Part shown: positions 5,750-13,414 of the stretch, piece by piece | Layout: every line of letters starts with the position of its first letter | How positions within the stretch are numbered: the stretch's first letter is position 1 | NCBI GenBank assembly: GCA_031270785.1 | Contig: JAISWM010000100.1 | Span: forward strand, 1 to 13,425 | Direction: 5' to 3' | DNA length: 13,425 nt | Source of the DNA: Oscillospiraceae bacterium | GTDB lineage: Bacteria > Bacillota > Clostridia > Oscillospirales > Acutalibacteraceae | Notes under the pieces: generated by a model | What the model saw: only the letters and a program-made list of their open reading frames with translations | What the model was told of the DNA's origin: nothing | Databases searched by the model: none | Position numbers and translations under genes: made by a program

Positions 5750-5992
5750 TAGACCTGTCCGTAAATTTTACAGATTGCAATCAAAATCGACGGTGGTGGT
5801 CCACATTAATTGATAATATCTTTCACCCCCGCCATAGGCGTGGGTGAAAGAAGGAATTTCAACTATTTTGACCCACAGCCAAATCGACGACGACGTATAA
5901 AAATACTTCCCGGGAGATTTTGATGCAAAGCCATTTTTTAAGTGATACATTTTTAGATAGTCTGCGTTCCGTGAGGTTTACGGACAGGTCTA
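5750..5992. mobile_element. Complete 243-bp MITE-like element with TA-flanked inverted ends
   Basis: The ends 'tagacctgtccgtaaa' (5750-5765) and its exact inverted copy (5977-5992) bound the element, with further partial similarity inward. It has no transposase ORF. The interior carries a palindrome (ctttcaccc... 5820-5850), the 'ttcaactattttgac' module and 'tgatgcaaagccat'. All four copies of this end in the window are preceded by TA, and this copy and that at 11261-11470 also have TA at the other side, compatible with TA target duplication as in IS630/Tc1-mariner-type elements. Its right end lies 46 bp upstream of the folC start. Confidence 0.75.
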
Positions 5993-6038
5993 CTGTTTCA
6001 AAAAGTTTTTACTATATTATGTGGATGTGAAAATCAAA

Positions 6039-7310
6039 TTGACCTATAAACAAGTAATGCACCATATAAATTCTCATTTAAAATTTGGAATAAAGCCGGG
6101 CCTTAAACGCATTCAAAAATTACTGTCGCTGATCGGAAATCCGCAGGATAGCCTCAGCGTCATACACACAGCCGGCACAAACGGAAAGGGAAGTACTTGC
6201 TTAGTACTATCCGCCATATTTAAGCATGCCGGATATAAGACCGGATTATATACTTCGCCATCAATAATAGATTTTCGAGATCGTATTAAAATCAATGGCA
6301 AAATAATACCTAAAAAGCAAGTGGTCAAAATATACAGTGAAATCAAAAATTATATTGAAGAAATGAATTCAAATAAACAAGTCCTTACGGAATTTGAAAT
6401 TATAACTGCTATGGCGCTGAAATATTTTAAAAACGAGAATTGTAACATCGTAATTCTTGAAACAGGTCTCGGTGGCCGTTTAGATGCCACCAACATTATA
6501 AAAAAGCCTCTAGCTTCAATATTAACCTCAATTTCATTGGACCATACAGATATATTGGGGAGTACTATTGAAGGAATAGCGCGTGAAAAATGCGGAATAA
6601 TTAAAAAAAATGTACCGGTAATTACGAGCGCCAATCAAGAAGTACGTGTACTTGAAATAATAAAAAGTACATGCAGAAAAAAAAATACAAATCTTATTAT
6701 ATCCGGCACTTCAAAATTTTCGGGCATTAAATTTGACATCCTTAAGGGTACTGATTTTTACTATAATAATCAGAAATTCAGTACTTCGCTTATTGGTTAC
6801 CACCAAATTGAAAATATTGCGAATGCCTTATTATGTATAGAGACTATTAACAATAAATTCCCCGTAACATTTGACGCAATAAAAAAGGGGCTTAAAAACT
6901 TAGATATTAAATCAAGAATTCAGGTGCTGTGCAAAAAACCGCTTATAATTCTGGACGGTTCGCATAATTTAGGAAGCGTTGAAGCATTAAAAAATGTAAT
7001 TGATGATATATTTATCGGCAAAAAAATTATCGGGATAGTAGGTATGTTTAAAGATAAAGATGTAGAAAATTCTTTATCCAAAATACTTCCTGCGTTTGAC
7101 CAAGTAATTACCATCCCTCTTAGTAGCAAAAGATCTATGGATATAAAAAACATTACAGAAATATCGCTTAAATATAACAAAAACACTACTCCTAAATTTA
7201 ACATAAAGGATGCGATTAAGTTCGCAACTTCCATAGCGCAAAAAAATATTGATTCATACGCAATAATAATATTTGGTTCACTATCTATTGCAAACCAAAT
7301 ATTAAATTAA
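6039..7310 (+). CDS. folC: Folylpolyglutamate synthase / dihydrofolate synthase FolC
   Basis: FolC adds glutamates to folates using ATP and in many bacteria also makes dihydrofolate from dihydropteroate. The Mur-ligase-type P-loop HTAGTNGKGST is at about residues 43-53, ETGLGGRLDATN near 141-152, SLDHTDILG near 166-174, the Lys of REKCGIIK (usually carbamylated) near 184, YHQIENIANA near 254 and LDGSHN near 305-310. Its 423 residues match the family. TTG 6039 is preferred since GGATGTGA (6023-6030) fits the ribosome binding consensus at 8 nt and MTYKQVMHHI aligns with family N-termini; GTG 6021 is in frame but lacks a ribosome binding site. It stands alone between repeat clusters, convergent with guaA; the MITE ends just upstream and may shape its expression. 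Confidence 0.92.
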   Translation: MTYKQVMHHINSHLKFGIKPGLKRIQKLLSLIGNPQDSLSVIHTAGTNGKGSTCLVLSAIFKHAGYKTGLYTSPSIIDFRDRIKINGKIIPKKQVVKIYSEIKNYIEEMNSNKQVLTEFEIITAMALKYFKNENCNIVILETGLGGRLDATNIIKKPLASILTSISLDHTDILGSTIEGIAREKCGIIKKNVPVITSANQEVRVLEIIKSTCRKKNTNLIISGTSKFSGIKFDILKGTDFYYNNQKFSTSLIGYHQIENIANALLCIETINNKFPVTFDAIKKGLKNLDIKSRIQVLCKKPLIILDGSHNLGSVEALKNVIDDIFIGKKIIGIVGMFKDKDVENSLSKILPAFDQVITIPLSSKRSMDIKNITEISLKYNKNTTPKFNIKDAIKFATSIAQKNIDSYAIIIFGSLSIANQILN

Positions 7311-7716
7311 TACACCTTTATGTAGCAAAAACCAATTGTGACATTTTTGTTCTTTCCCCCGCCTTCGGCGGGGGAAAAGTAACAGATACGAACTGATATT
7401 TATAATTGAAATCAGTATCAATTATTACTTTTGGGTATTTACACAAAATACGGTTATATCTCAAAATGATTGAAACTTCTTTTTTCCCCTCTCGAATCTG
7501 AGGGGGAGAAAGATATTATAGCCAAAATCAGGTCGTGTCCCAAAATAGTTGAAATCCCTTCTTGCCCCCCCGCCATAGGCGGGGGGAAAAGATGTTATCA
7601 ACAAATTTGGGCCACTACCCAAAATCATTTAGAAACGTGGTATTATTTGCGTTTTTTCCCCCGCGAGTCGGCGGGGGAAAAAGAAAAAACGCGACTGTTT
7701 AAATACGGTTGCCTTA
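7311..7716. repeat. Repeat cluster between convergent folC and guaA
   Basis: No gene is supported here. The stretch holds a perfect 11-bp palindrome (7353-7363/7367-7377), a second copy of 'actgatatttataattgaaa' (7392-7416), an imperfect C/G hairpin (about 7480-7500), the 'caaaatagttgaaatcc' module (about 7542), a palindrome at 7566-7574/7578-7586, the 'atttagaaacgtggtattatt' repeat (7618-7647), a perfect 12-bp palindrome (7653-7664/7671-7682) and the right-end module to about 7710. The palindromes have T runs on the 5' side and A runs on the 3' side on both strands, opposite to intrinsic terminators, so transcript ends of folC and guaA are not obvious. Confidence 0.75.
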
Positions 7717-9258
7717 TCATTCCCACTCAATAGTCGCGGGGGGTTTGGTAGTGATATCGTAAACTATTCTATTGACGTTTTCTACTTCATTTACAATTCT
7801 GGTTGATATTTTTTCGAGTACCTCGTATGGAATTTTTGTCCACTTGGCGGTCATGAAATCTGATGAATTCACCGCTCTTAGCGCGACAGTATAGTCATAA
7901 CTCCTTTCATCCCCCATTACTCCCACAGTTTTTGTATTTGTTAAAATAGCGAAATATTGGTTTGGGGGCATAACTACATCTGATTTTACAATTTCCTCTC
8001 TGAATATTGCATCGGCTTTTCTTAAAATCTGAAGTTTGCGAGGGGTAACTTCCCCTATTATCCTTACCGCTAAACCGGGTCCGGGAAACGGCTGCCTATA
8101 AAGCAAATCTCCGGTTAATTTAAATTCCCGCCCCACCTTGCGTACTTCATCTTTAAAAAGGTACTTCAAAGGTTCAATAATACCTTCAAAATCCATTATA
8201 CTTGGCAATCCGCCAACGTTGTGGTGACTTTTAATCGCAGAAGCATTTTCCAAACCGCTTTCTATTACGTCCGGATAAATAGTGCCTTGGCATAAAAATG
8301 CAACTCCTTCTAATTTTTTAGCCTCTTCCTCAAATACTCTTATAAATTCTTCACCTATAATTTTTCTTTTCGTTTCAGGGTCAGTTATGCCTTTTAATTT
8401 ATCTAAAAATCTCGACTGAGCATTTATTTTTATAAGATTAAGGTTAAATCTATTTGTAAAAACTTTTTCTACTAAATCACTTTCACCCTCACGAAGAAGC
8501 CCATGGTCCACAAATATACAAATAAGTTGTTTGTTGACCGCTTTATGAACCATCAACGCGGCAACTGAAGAATCAACACCCCCCGATATAGCGCATATAA
8601 CTTTTTTGTCGCCGACTTGTTTTTTGATTTTGTTTATGGCTTCTTTAACAAACGAAACCACACTCCACGAACCCGTGCAGCCGCATATTTTATATACAAA
8701 CGATTTAATGAATTCATCCCCTCGAACGGTATGTTCGACTTCGGGGTGAAACTGCGTGGCGTATATGTTCTTTTGCGTGTTTTCCATGCACGCTACCGCG
8801 CAGTTATCACTGTGAGCCGTTATAGTAAACCCTTTGGGAATTTCCGTTATATGGTCGGTATGGCTCGTCCAGCAGATTCCCTCGGGGTACAAGCTCCTCG
8901 TGAGAATGGAAGTGTGGCTGAATACAACTTTTATACTTCCGTATTCTCTTGCCGATGCTCTTTCGACTTTACCGCCCAATATGCTGGCTATTAATTGTGC
9001 GCCGTAGCAAATACCTAAAATAGGTATACCGGTTTCAAATAATTCCGGGTCGCACTTGTATGCGTTTGGCCCAATTACGCTGCTTGGGCTTCCGGACAAT
9101 ATTATACCTTGATATTCGGATTCAAGAATTTCTGAGAGAGATGTTTTATAAGACTTTATTTCGCAGTAAACGTTTATCTCCCTTATTCTTCTTGCGATTA
9201 TTTGGCTGTATTGCCCACCAAAATCAAGAATCAAAATTTTTTCACTTATATTTTCCAT
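7717..9258 (-). CDS. guaA: GMP synthase (glutamine-hydrolysing)
   Basis: GuaA converts XMP, ATP and glutamine to GMP, the last step of guanine nucleotide synthesis. The 513 residues match the family. The N-terminal class I glutamine amidotransferase has Cys84 in GICYGAQ and His171/Glu173 in FHPEVEH. The ATP-pyrophosphatase domain begins near 215 with the P-loop SGGVDSS (225-231). The C-terminal dimerisation domain includes GPGLAVRIIGEV and ends in the characteristic KPPATIEWE. ATG 9258 follows AGGAAGTGG at a suitable distance. Only 11 bp separate it from the glmS stop, and its ribosome binding site sits in that junction, so it is co-transcribed and probably translationally coupled with glmS. 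No frameshift or missing catalytic residue was seen. Confidence 0.97.
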   Translation of the reverse strand: MENISEKILILDFGGQYSQIIARRIREINVYCEIKSYKTSLSEILESEYQGIILSGSPSSVIGPNAYKCDPELFETGIPILGICYGAQLIASILGGKVERASAREYGSIKVVFSHTSILTRSLYPEGICWTSHTDHITEIPKGFTITAHSDNCAVACMENTQKNIYATQFHPEVEHTVRGDEFIKSFVYKICGCTGSWSVVSFVKEAINKIKKQVGDKKVICAISGGVDSSVAALMVHKAVNKQLICIFVDHGLLREGESDLVEKVFTNRFNLNLIKINAQSRFLDKLKGITDPETKRKIIGEEFIRVFEEEAKKLEGVAFLCQGTIYPDVIESGLENASAIKSHHNVGGLPSIMDFEGIIEPLKYLFKDEVRKVGREFKLTGDLLYRQPFPGPGLAVRIIGEVTPRKLQILRKADAIFREEIVKSDVVMPPNQYFAILTNTKTVGVMGDERSYDYTVALRAVNSSDFMTAKWTKIPYEVLEKISTRIVNEVENVNRIVYDITTKPPATIEWE

Positions 9259-9269
9259 TTTTCCACTTC

Positions 9270-11099
9270 CTATTCTACTGTTACAGATTTTGCTAAATTA
9301 CGCGGTTTATCAATATCACATTCTCTTAAAAGGGCAAGACAATACGAAAAAAGCTGCAAAGGAATTACTGATAATGACGCCATAAATATATCTGACAGTT
9401 TGGGTATTGGTATTACATGGTCTGAAACTTCTGATATTTTATAAAAATTGGCGTGAGTAGTAATGGCAATTACTTTAGCGCCTCGTGCTTTGACTTCTCT
9501 TATATTACTTACTATCTTATCAATAAGGCTGCTTTGAGTGGCAACTGCTATTACGAGGGTATTGTCCTCTATAAGAGATATGGTACCGTGTTTAAGTTCC
9601 CCGGCCGCATAACTTTCGGAATGCACGTACGATATTTCTTTTAATTTAAGGGAGCCTTCCATACAGGCAGCATAGTCTAAATTTCTCCCTATAAAAAAAG
9701 CATCGCTGATTCTAAAGAAATCTTGTGCTAAGGAGCGTATGTTTTTAATGCCTTCAAAAATTTCTTTAATTTTTTCAGGTATTAATATTATATCACTTAA
9801 GTAATTAATATAACCTTGTTCATCAATTTTTGCAAGGATTTTTGATAAATATAAAGCGAGTAAATATATCAGGCACAGCTGAGCGCTATAGGCCTTAGTT
9901 GTGGCTACTGCTATTTCAGGCCCTGCCTGTGTATAAAAGACGTAATCCGATTCATTTGCTATGGGACTTCCGGCCACATTTACAATTGAAAGCACTTTTG
10001 CGTTATATTTTTTAGCTTCCCTGAGGGCCGCAAGAGTATCGGCGGTTTCACCGGATTGGCTTATTGTGATGACTAAAGTATTATTATCTACAATTGGGGA
10101 TCTGTATCTGAATTCTGAAGCCAGATCTACTTCTACCGGAATTCCGGTAAGTTTTTCTATAACGTATTTACCGCTGCACCCAACATGATAAGCTGAACCG
10201 CATGCCACAATATATATTTTTTTAAGTTTTTCAAAATACTCTTTCGGAAGATCAAAATTTTCAAATACAACTTGATTTTCTTTAATTCTCGGAAAAACGG
10301 TTTTTTTAATAACATCCGGCTGCTCCATAATTTCTTTAAGCATAAAGTGTTCATAGCCGTTTTTTTCTGCGCAGCTGCTGTCCAGATCCACTGTTTCAAA
10401 GGAAAAATCAAGACCACTTCCTTCAAAGTCATAAAGTTTTATACTCTCCTGCGTAATAACTGCTATTTCGCATTCTTTTAGCCTGTATACTCTGTTGGTT
10501 TTAGAAAGCACCGCGGGAATATCTGAAGCAATGTAGTTTTCATTTTCGCCGCAGCCGATAATTAAGGGGCTGTCTTTTTTTACCGCGATAATTTTTCCCG
10601 GATCGCTGCGGCAAATTATCCCCAAGGCAAACGATCCTTCAAGTTTATTGACGGCATTTATAACGCTACTGAAAATATTACCGTTATACATATAATCTAT
10701 TAATTGCGCTATTACCTCTGTGTCTGTATCCGAAGTGAATTTTTTGCCTTTTTTTATAAGAAATTCCTTAAGAACAATATAATTTTCAATAATTCCGTTA
10801 TGTACTACGGCAATATTTTTAGAATCACTAAGCTGAGGGTGAGAGTTTTCATCGCCGGGGCTGCCGTGAGTAGCCCATCTTGTATGGCCTATACCTAAAT
10901 TACTTTTGGGAAGGTTTAAGCATTCTATTTCTTGAACCAAATTTTCAAGTCTACCTTTTTTCTTTATCACATTTAAACCATTGTCGGTACAAATTGCTAC
11001 GCCGGCTGAATCATATCCTCTGTATTCAAGTTTTTGCAAGCCTTGAAGTAAAAAGGGGACAGAGTCGTTACTGCCAACATATCCAATAATTCCACACAT
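9270..11099 (-). CDS. glmS: Glutamine-fructose-6-phosphate aminotransferase
   Basis: GlmS makes glucosamine-6-phosphate from fructose-6-phosphate and glutamine, the entry to peptidoglycan amino-sugar synthesis. The 609 residues match the family. The start is fixed by the catalytic Cys2 of MCGIIGYVG, the N-terminal nucleophile of the class II amidotransferase; HTRWATHG (72-79) and EYRGYDSAG (25-33) support that domain. Two SIS sugar-isomerase domains follow (about 296-425 and 465-600), with ISQSGET (346-352) and ATTKAYS (399-405), and the C-terminus is the canonical PRNLAKSVTVE. The ribosome binding site AAGGAGTG lies about 12 nt before ATG, slightly far. It heads an operon with guaA. I see no glmS ribozyme core upstream, although many Firmicutes have one. 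Confidence 0.97.
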   Translation of the reverse strand: MCGIIGYVGSNDSVPFLLQGLQKLEYRGYDSAGVAICTDNGLNVIKKKGRLENLVQEIECLNLPKSNLGIGHTRWATHGSPGDENSHPQLSDSKNIAVVHNGIIENYIVLKEFLIKKGKKFTSDTDTEVIAQLIDYMYNGNIFSSVINAVNKLEGSFALGIICRSDPGKIIAVKKDSPLIIGCGENENYIASDIPAVLSKTNRVYRLKECEIAVITQESIKLYDFEGSGLDFSFETVDLDSSCAEKNGYEHFMLKEIMEQPDVIKKTVFPRIKENQVVFENFDLPKEYFEKLKKIYIVACGSAYHVGCSGKYVIEKLTGIPVEVDLASEFRYRSPIVDNNTLVITISQSGETADTLAALREAKKYNAKVLSIVNVAGSPIANESDYVFYTQAGPEIAVATTKAYSAQLCLIYLLALYLSKILAKIDEQGYINYLSDIILIPEKIKEIFEGIKNIRSLAQDFFRISDAFFIGRNLDYAACMEGSLKLKEISYVHSESYAAGELKHGTISLIEDNTLVIAVATQSSLIDKIVSNIREVKARGAKVIAITTHANFYKISEVSDHVIPIPKLSDIFMASLSVIPLQLFSYCLALLRECDIDKPRNLAKSVTVE

Positions 11100-11137
11100 A
11101 TGTTTCTTACACTCCTTAAAAACAGCAAATAAATGTT

Positions 11138-11262
11138 TATATAGCCAAAACTATTTAAAAACGCGGTATTATTTAGGTTATGCCTCAAAATAATCGGAAC
11201 TTTCTCTTTTTTCTCCACCGGGGGGAAGAACAAAAATGGCCGCTATTTAAAAAAGTTTTTAT
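11138..11262. repeat. Interspersed repeat upstream of glmS
   Basis: It begins 'tatatagccaaaactattt' (11138), continues 'aaaaacgcggtattatt', contains the 'ctcaaaataatcggaact' variant of another module and an imperfect C/G hairpin (about 11205-11226), and ends with the right-end module 'gccgctatttaaaaaag'. It fills the glmS upstream region, so its minus-strand copy should form the 5' leader of glmS or contain its promoter. I found no -35/-10 pair with good spacing. Confidence 0.7.
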
Positions 11263-11470
11263 TAGACCTGTCCGTAAACTTTACAGATTGCAATCAAAAT
11301 CGGGCTGTGGGTCAAAATAGTTGAAATTTCTTCTCTTGCCCCCCGCCTATGGCGGGGGTGAAAGATATTATCAATTAACTTGGGCCACCGCCAAACTTTG
11401 ATGCAAAGCCATTTTTAATGATACATTTTTCGATAGTTTGCGCTCTGTGAAGTTTACGGACAGGTCTAAT
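11261..11470. mobile_element. Complete 210-bp MITE-like element between purA and glmS
   Basis: Terminal inverted repeats of 26 bp with one mismatch (11261-11286 and 11445-11470) start 'attagacctgtccgtaaact'. The interior has the 'caaaatagttgaaattt' module, a palindrome (11340-11347/11351-11358) and 'gatgcaaagccattttt', all shared with the copy at 5750-5992. There is no ORF for a transposase. The element ends 2 bp from the purA stop codon, so its inverted repeat would lie in the purA 3' untranslated region and could act as its transcript end. Confidence 0.8.
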
Positions 11471-11472
11471 GT

Positions 11473-12765
11473 TCAACCACAGCCGGCACGTCTATAAATT
11501 ATGCTTTGCCTTGAAGGCCCGTTCGAAATAATGTTAATAGGTACACCAATTTGATTTTCTGCAAATTCTATGTATTTTTTACATTCATAGGGTAAGTCAT
11601 TATAATTTAATATTTCTCTAATATCGCACTTCCAACCCTTAAATATTTCATATACGGGTTTAGCATAAGATAATTCAAAAGGAGCGGGGAAATCTTTTGT
11701 GATTTTTCCGTTTATTTCATATCCTGTGCACACTTTTATTTCATCAAGGTATCCAAGCGCGTCTAAAACTGTAAACGCAACGCTTGTAGCACCCTGAATT
11801 TTACATCCGTATCTTGTGGCGACAAGGTCAAGCCAGCCTACTCTTCTGGGTCTTCCGGTTGTAGCGCCATATTCCCCGCAATCACCGCCTAATTTCCTGA
11901 GTGTTTCAGCCTCTTGCCCAAAAAGCTCGCTTACAAAATCTCCGCTGCCTACGCAGCTTGAATACGCTTTAACAACCGCAATAATTTCTTTTATTTCATA
12001 TGGAGGTATTCCGGCGCCAACACTTGCATATCCCGCAATAGTATTTGAGGACGTTACCATGGGGTATATTCCGAAGTCTGTATCTTTTAACGCTCCTAAC
12101 TGCCCTTCAAGAAGAATTTTTTTATTTTGTTTTACAGCGCTTTGCAAAAAATCAGACGTATTTTCCACAAGCGGAGCTAAGATTTCTTTGTAATACATGA
12201 GCCTATCAAATATATCTTGAAAATGAATTTCTTCTTTTTTATATAAATGACGAATTAAAACATTTTTCACTTCAATTATATTTGTTAAACGCTCTTTTAA
12301 ATTTTCGGCATTTCCGAAAATTTCGCTGATTTGGATTCCGTTTTTTGCGAATTTATCCGAGTAAAAAGGTGCTATTCCGGACTTCGTAGAGCCAAACTTT
12401 CTGGAAGATAGCCTTTCTTCTTCGTATATATCAAGCAATATATGGTAAGGCATTAAAATTTGCGCACGGTCGGATATGATTAAGTTGGGGTTAGATACAC
12501 CTGAATTTTTGAGCGTTTTAAGTTCCTTATCAAGTTCTTCTACATTTACGGCCACGCCATTGCCAATTACATTAGTAACATTTTTGCAGAAAACCCCTGA
12601 TGGAAGCAGATGCAAGGCAAATTTTCCGTGTTCATTTATAATTGTATGTCCCGCATTGCTTCCGCCTTGAAAGCGTACAACTATATCTGATGTACTTGCA
12701 AGATGATCGGTAATTTTACCTTTCCCTTCATCACCCCAATTTGCTCCTACAATTGCCGTTACCAA
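11473..12765 (-). CDS. purA: Adenylosuccinate synthetase
   Basis: PurA joins IMP and aspartate using GTP to form adenylosuccinate, the first committed step to AMP. From TTG 12765 it is 430 residues, the family size. The start gives MVTAIVGANWGDEGKG, which aligns with PurA N-termini, and GGAGGGG (12777-12771) lies 5 nt upstream; longer in-frame readings would run through repeat DNA. Visible are GDEGKGK (11-17, Asp12 acting as base), GGSNAGHT with His40, TKSGIAPFYSDK, EGQLGALKDTDFGIYPMVTSSNT, TTGRPRRVGWLDLVATRY and SNGPSR near the end. The EGQLGALKD variant in place of EGAQGTLLD resembles Clostridia-type enzymes, from memory. It lies upstream of glmS-guaA on the same strand but is separated by 373 bp of repeats, so it is probably its own transcript. 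Confidence 0.95.
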   Translation of the reverse strand: MVTAIVGANWGDEGKGKITDHLASTSDIVVRFQGGSNAGHTIINEHGKFALHLLPSGVFCKNVTNVIGNGVAVNVEELDKELKTLKNSGVSNPNLIISDRAQILMPYHILLDIYEEERLSSRKFGSTKSGIAPFYSDKFAKNGIQISEIFGNAENLKERLTNIIEVKNVLIRHLYKKEEIHFQDIFDRLMYYKEILAPLVENTSDFLQSAVKQNKKILLEGQLGALKDTDFGIYPMVTSSNTIAGYASVGAGIPPYEIKEIIAVVKAYSSCVGSGDFVSELFGQEAETLRKLGGDCGEYGATTGRPRRVGWLDLVATRYGCKIQGATSVAFTVLDALGYLDEIKVCTGYEINGKITKDFPAPFELSYAKPVYEIFKGWKCDIREILNYNDLPYECKKYIEFAENQIGVPINIISNGPSRQSIIYRRAGCG

Positions 12766-12789
12766 AACTACCCCTCCATAATTATGTTT

Positions 12790-13230
12790 TATATAGCCAA
12801 AACCATTTAGAAACGTGGTATCATTTGCGTTTCTTTCCCCGCCGACTCGTGGGGAAAAAGTGCACAAATAAATATATTTTTTCAAGTGAAACAGCTACAA
12901 CTGCTGTCTTTTTTCTCCCCATTTTGGGGGTGATGGGTCAAATTATTTAATAATATCTTATTCCCCCGCCCAAGGCAGGGGAATTTAAAAAGGGATCTCA
13001 ATTATTTTGAGACATGACCCCCTTTTTGATAAAACACTGCAGACATTAATTTTTAACATAAAACATTGTATACTAATATATATTATTTGGCAACTAATTT
13101 TTTTGAAATATTTTAAAATGAGACTGTTTTATATAGCAAAAATCATTTAATAATCGTAGATTCACAGCAAATAAAAACACTTCAAAACCAAGGTAGGTTT
13201 CGAAATATTTCATTAGACCTGCCCGAAAAT
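12790..13230. repeat. Repeat-rich intergenic region upstream of purA
   Basis: The 'tatatagccaaaaccattt' repeat lies at 12790-12825, just upstream of purA. It is followed by hairpins at 12834-12857, about 12910-12930 (weak) and 12961-12983, and the 'tcaattattttgagacatga' module (12997-13017). A degenerate 'tatatagcaaaaatcattta' copy is at 13130-13150 and a single MITE end, 'tagacctgcccgaaaa', at 13214-13229. A TATACT box at 13069-13074 lacks a well-placed -35 box. No gene is supported here. Confidence 0.7.
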
Positions 13231-13288
13231 ACGAAAACATGATACAATCGCCATTAGAATTTAAAAAACAATATTTTGGGAGATAAAA

Positions 13289-13414
13289 ATGAATAACCAA
13301 GCAAGAATTGAAAAAATCGTAACAGCTATAGTAAAAATTTTTTTAAACAATGACGTTTTTGTTTTTCCCCCCCGCCGTCGGCGGGGGGGAACCGTAAATA
13401 ATGCCGCTTTTTAA
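13289..13414 (+). CDS. Doubtful 41-codon ORF overrun by a repeat
   Basis: ATG 13289 has a reasonable ribosome binding site (GGGAG, 13278-13282). The ORF reads MNNQARIEKIVTAIVKIF for its first part and then continues into a palindromic repeat, which encodes PPRRRRGG, before TAA at 13412-13414. About the first 11 codons are not repeat-like; from about 13323 the sequence is the interspersed repeat. It may be the start of a gene whose remainder was displaced by repeat insertion, or a chance ORF. I recognise no family. Confidence 0.3.
   Translation: MNNQARIEKIVTAIVKIFLNNDVFVFPPRRRRGGTVNNAAF

Noticed and set aside
7470..7733. 87-codon plus-strand ORF
   Set aside because: It runs entirely through interspersed repeats and palindromes and has no homology-like features; its end overlaps the guaA C-terminus on the other strand.
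8617..8994. 125-codon ORF opposite guaA
   Set aside because: A shadow of the GuaA coding frame, with no ribosome binding site or recognisable domain.
11816..12193. 125-codon ORF opposite purA
   Set aside because: A shadow of the PurA coding frame.
12766..12885. N-terminal extension of PurA by 40 residues
   Set aside because: The added residues are encoded by repeat DNA and the TTG at 12765 has a good ribosome binding site and matches family N-termini.
12741..12950. 69-codon plus-strand ORF
   Set aside because: It is antisense to the purA start and reads through the same repeat as the ORF at 7470; repeat-derived reading frame only.
13094..13300. 68-codon minus-strand ORF
   Set aside because: AT-rich, overlaps a repeat and a MITE end, and shows no coding features.
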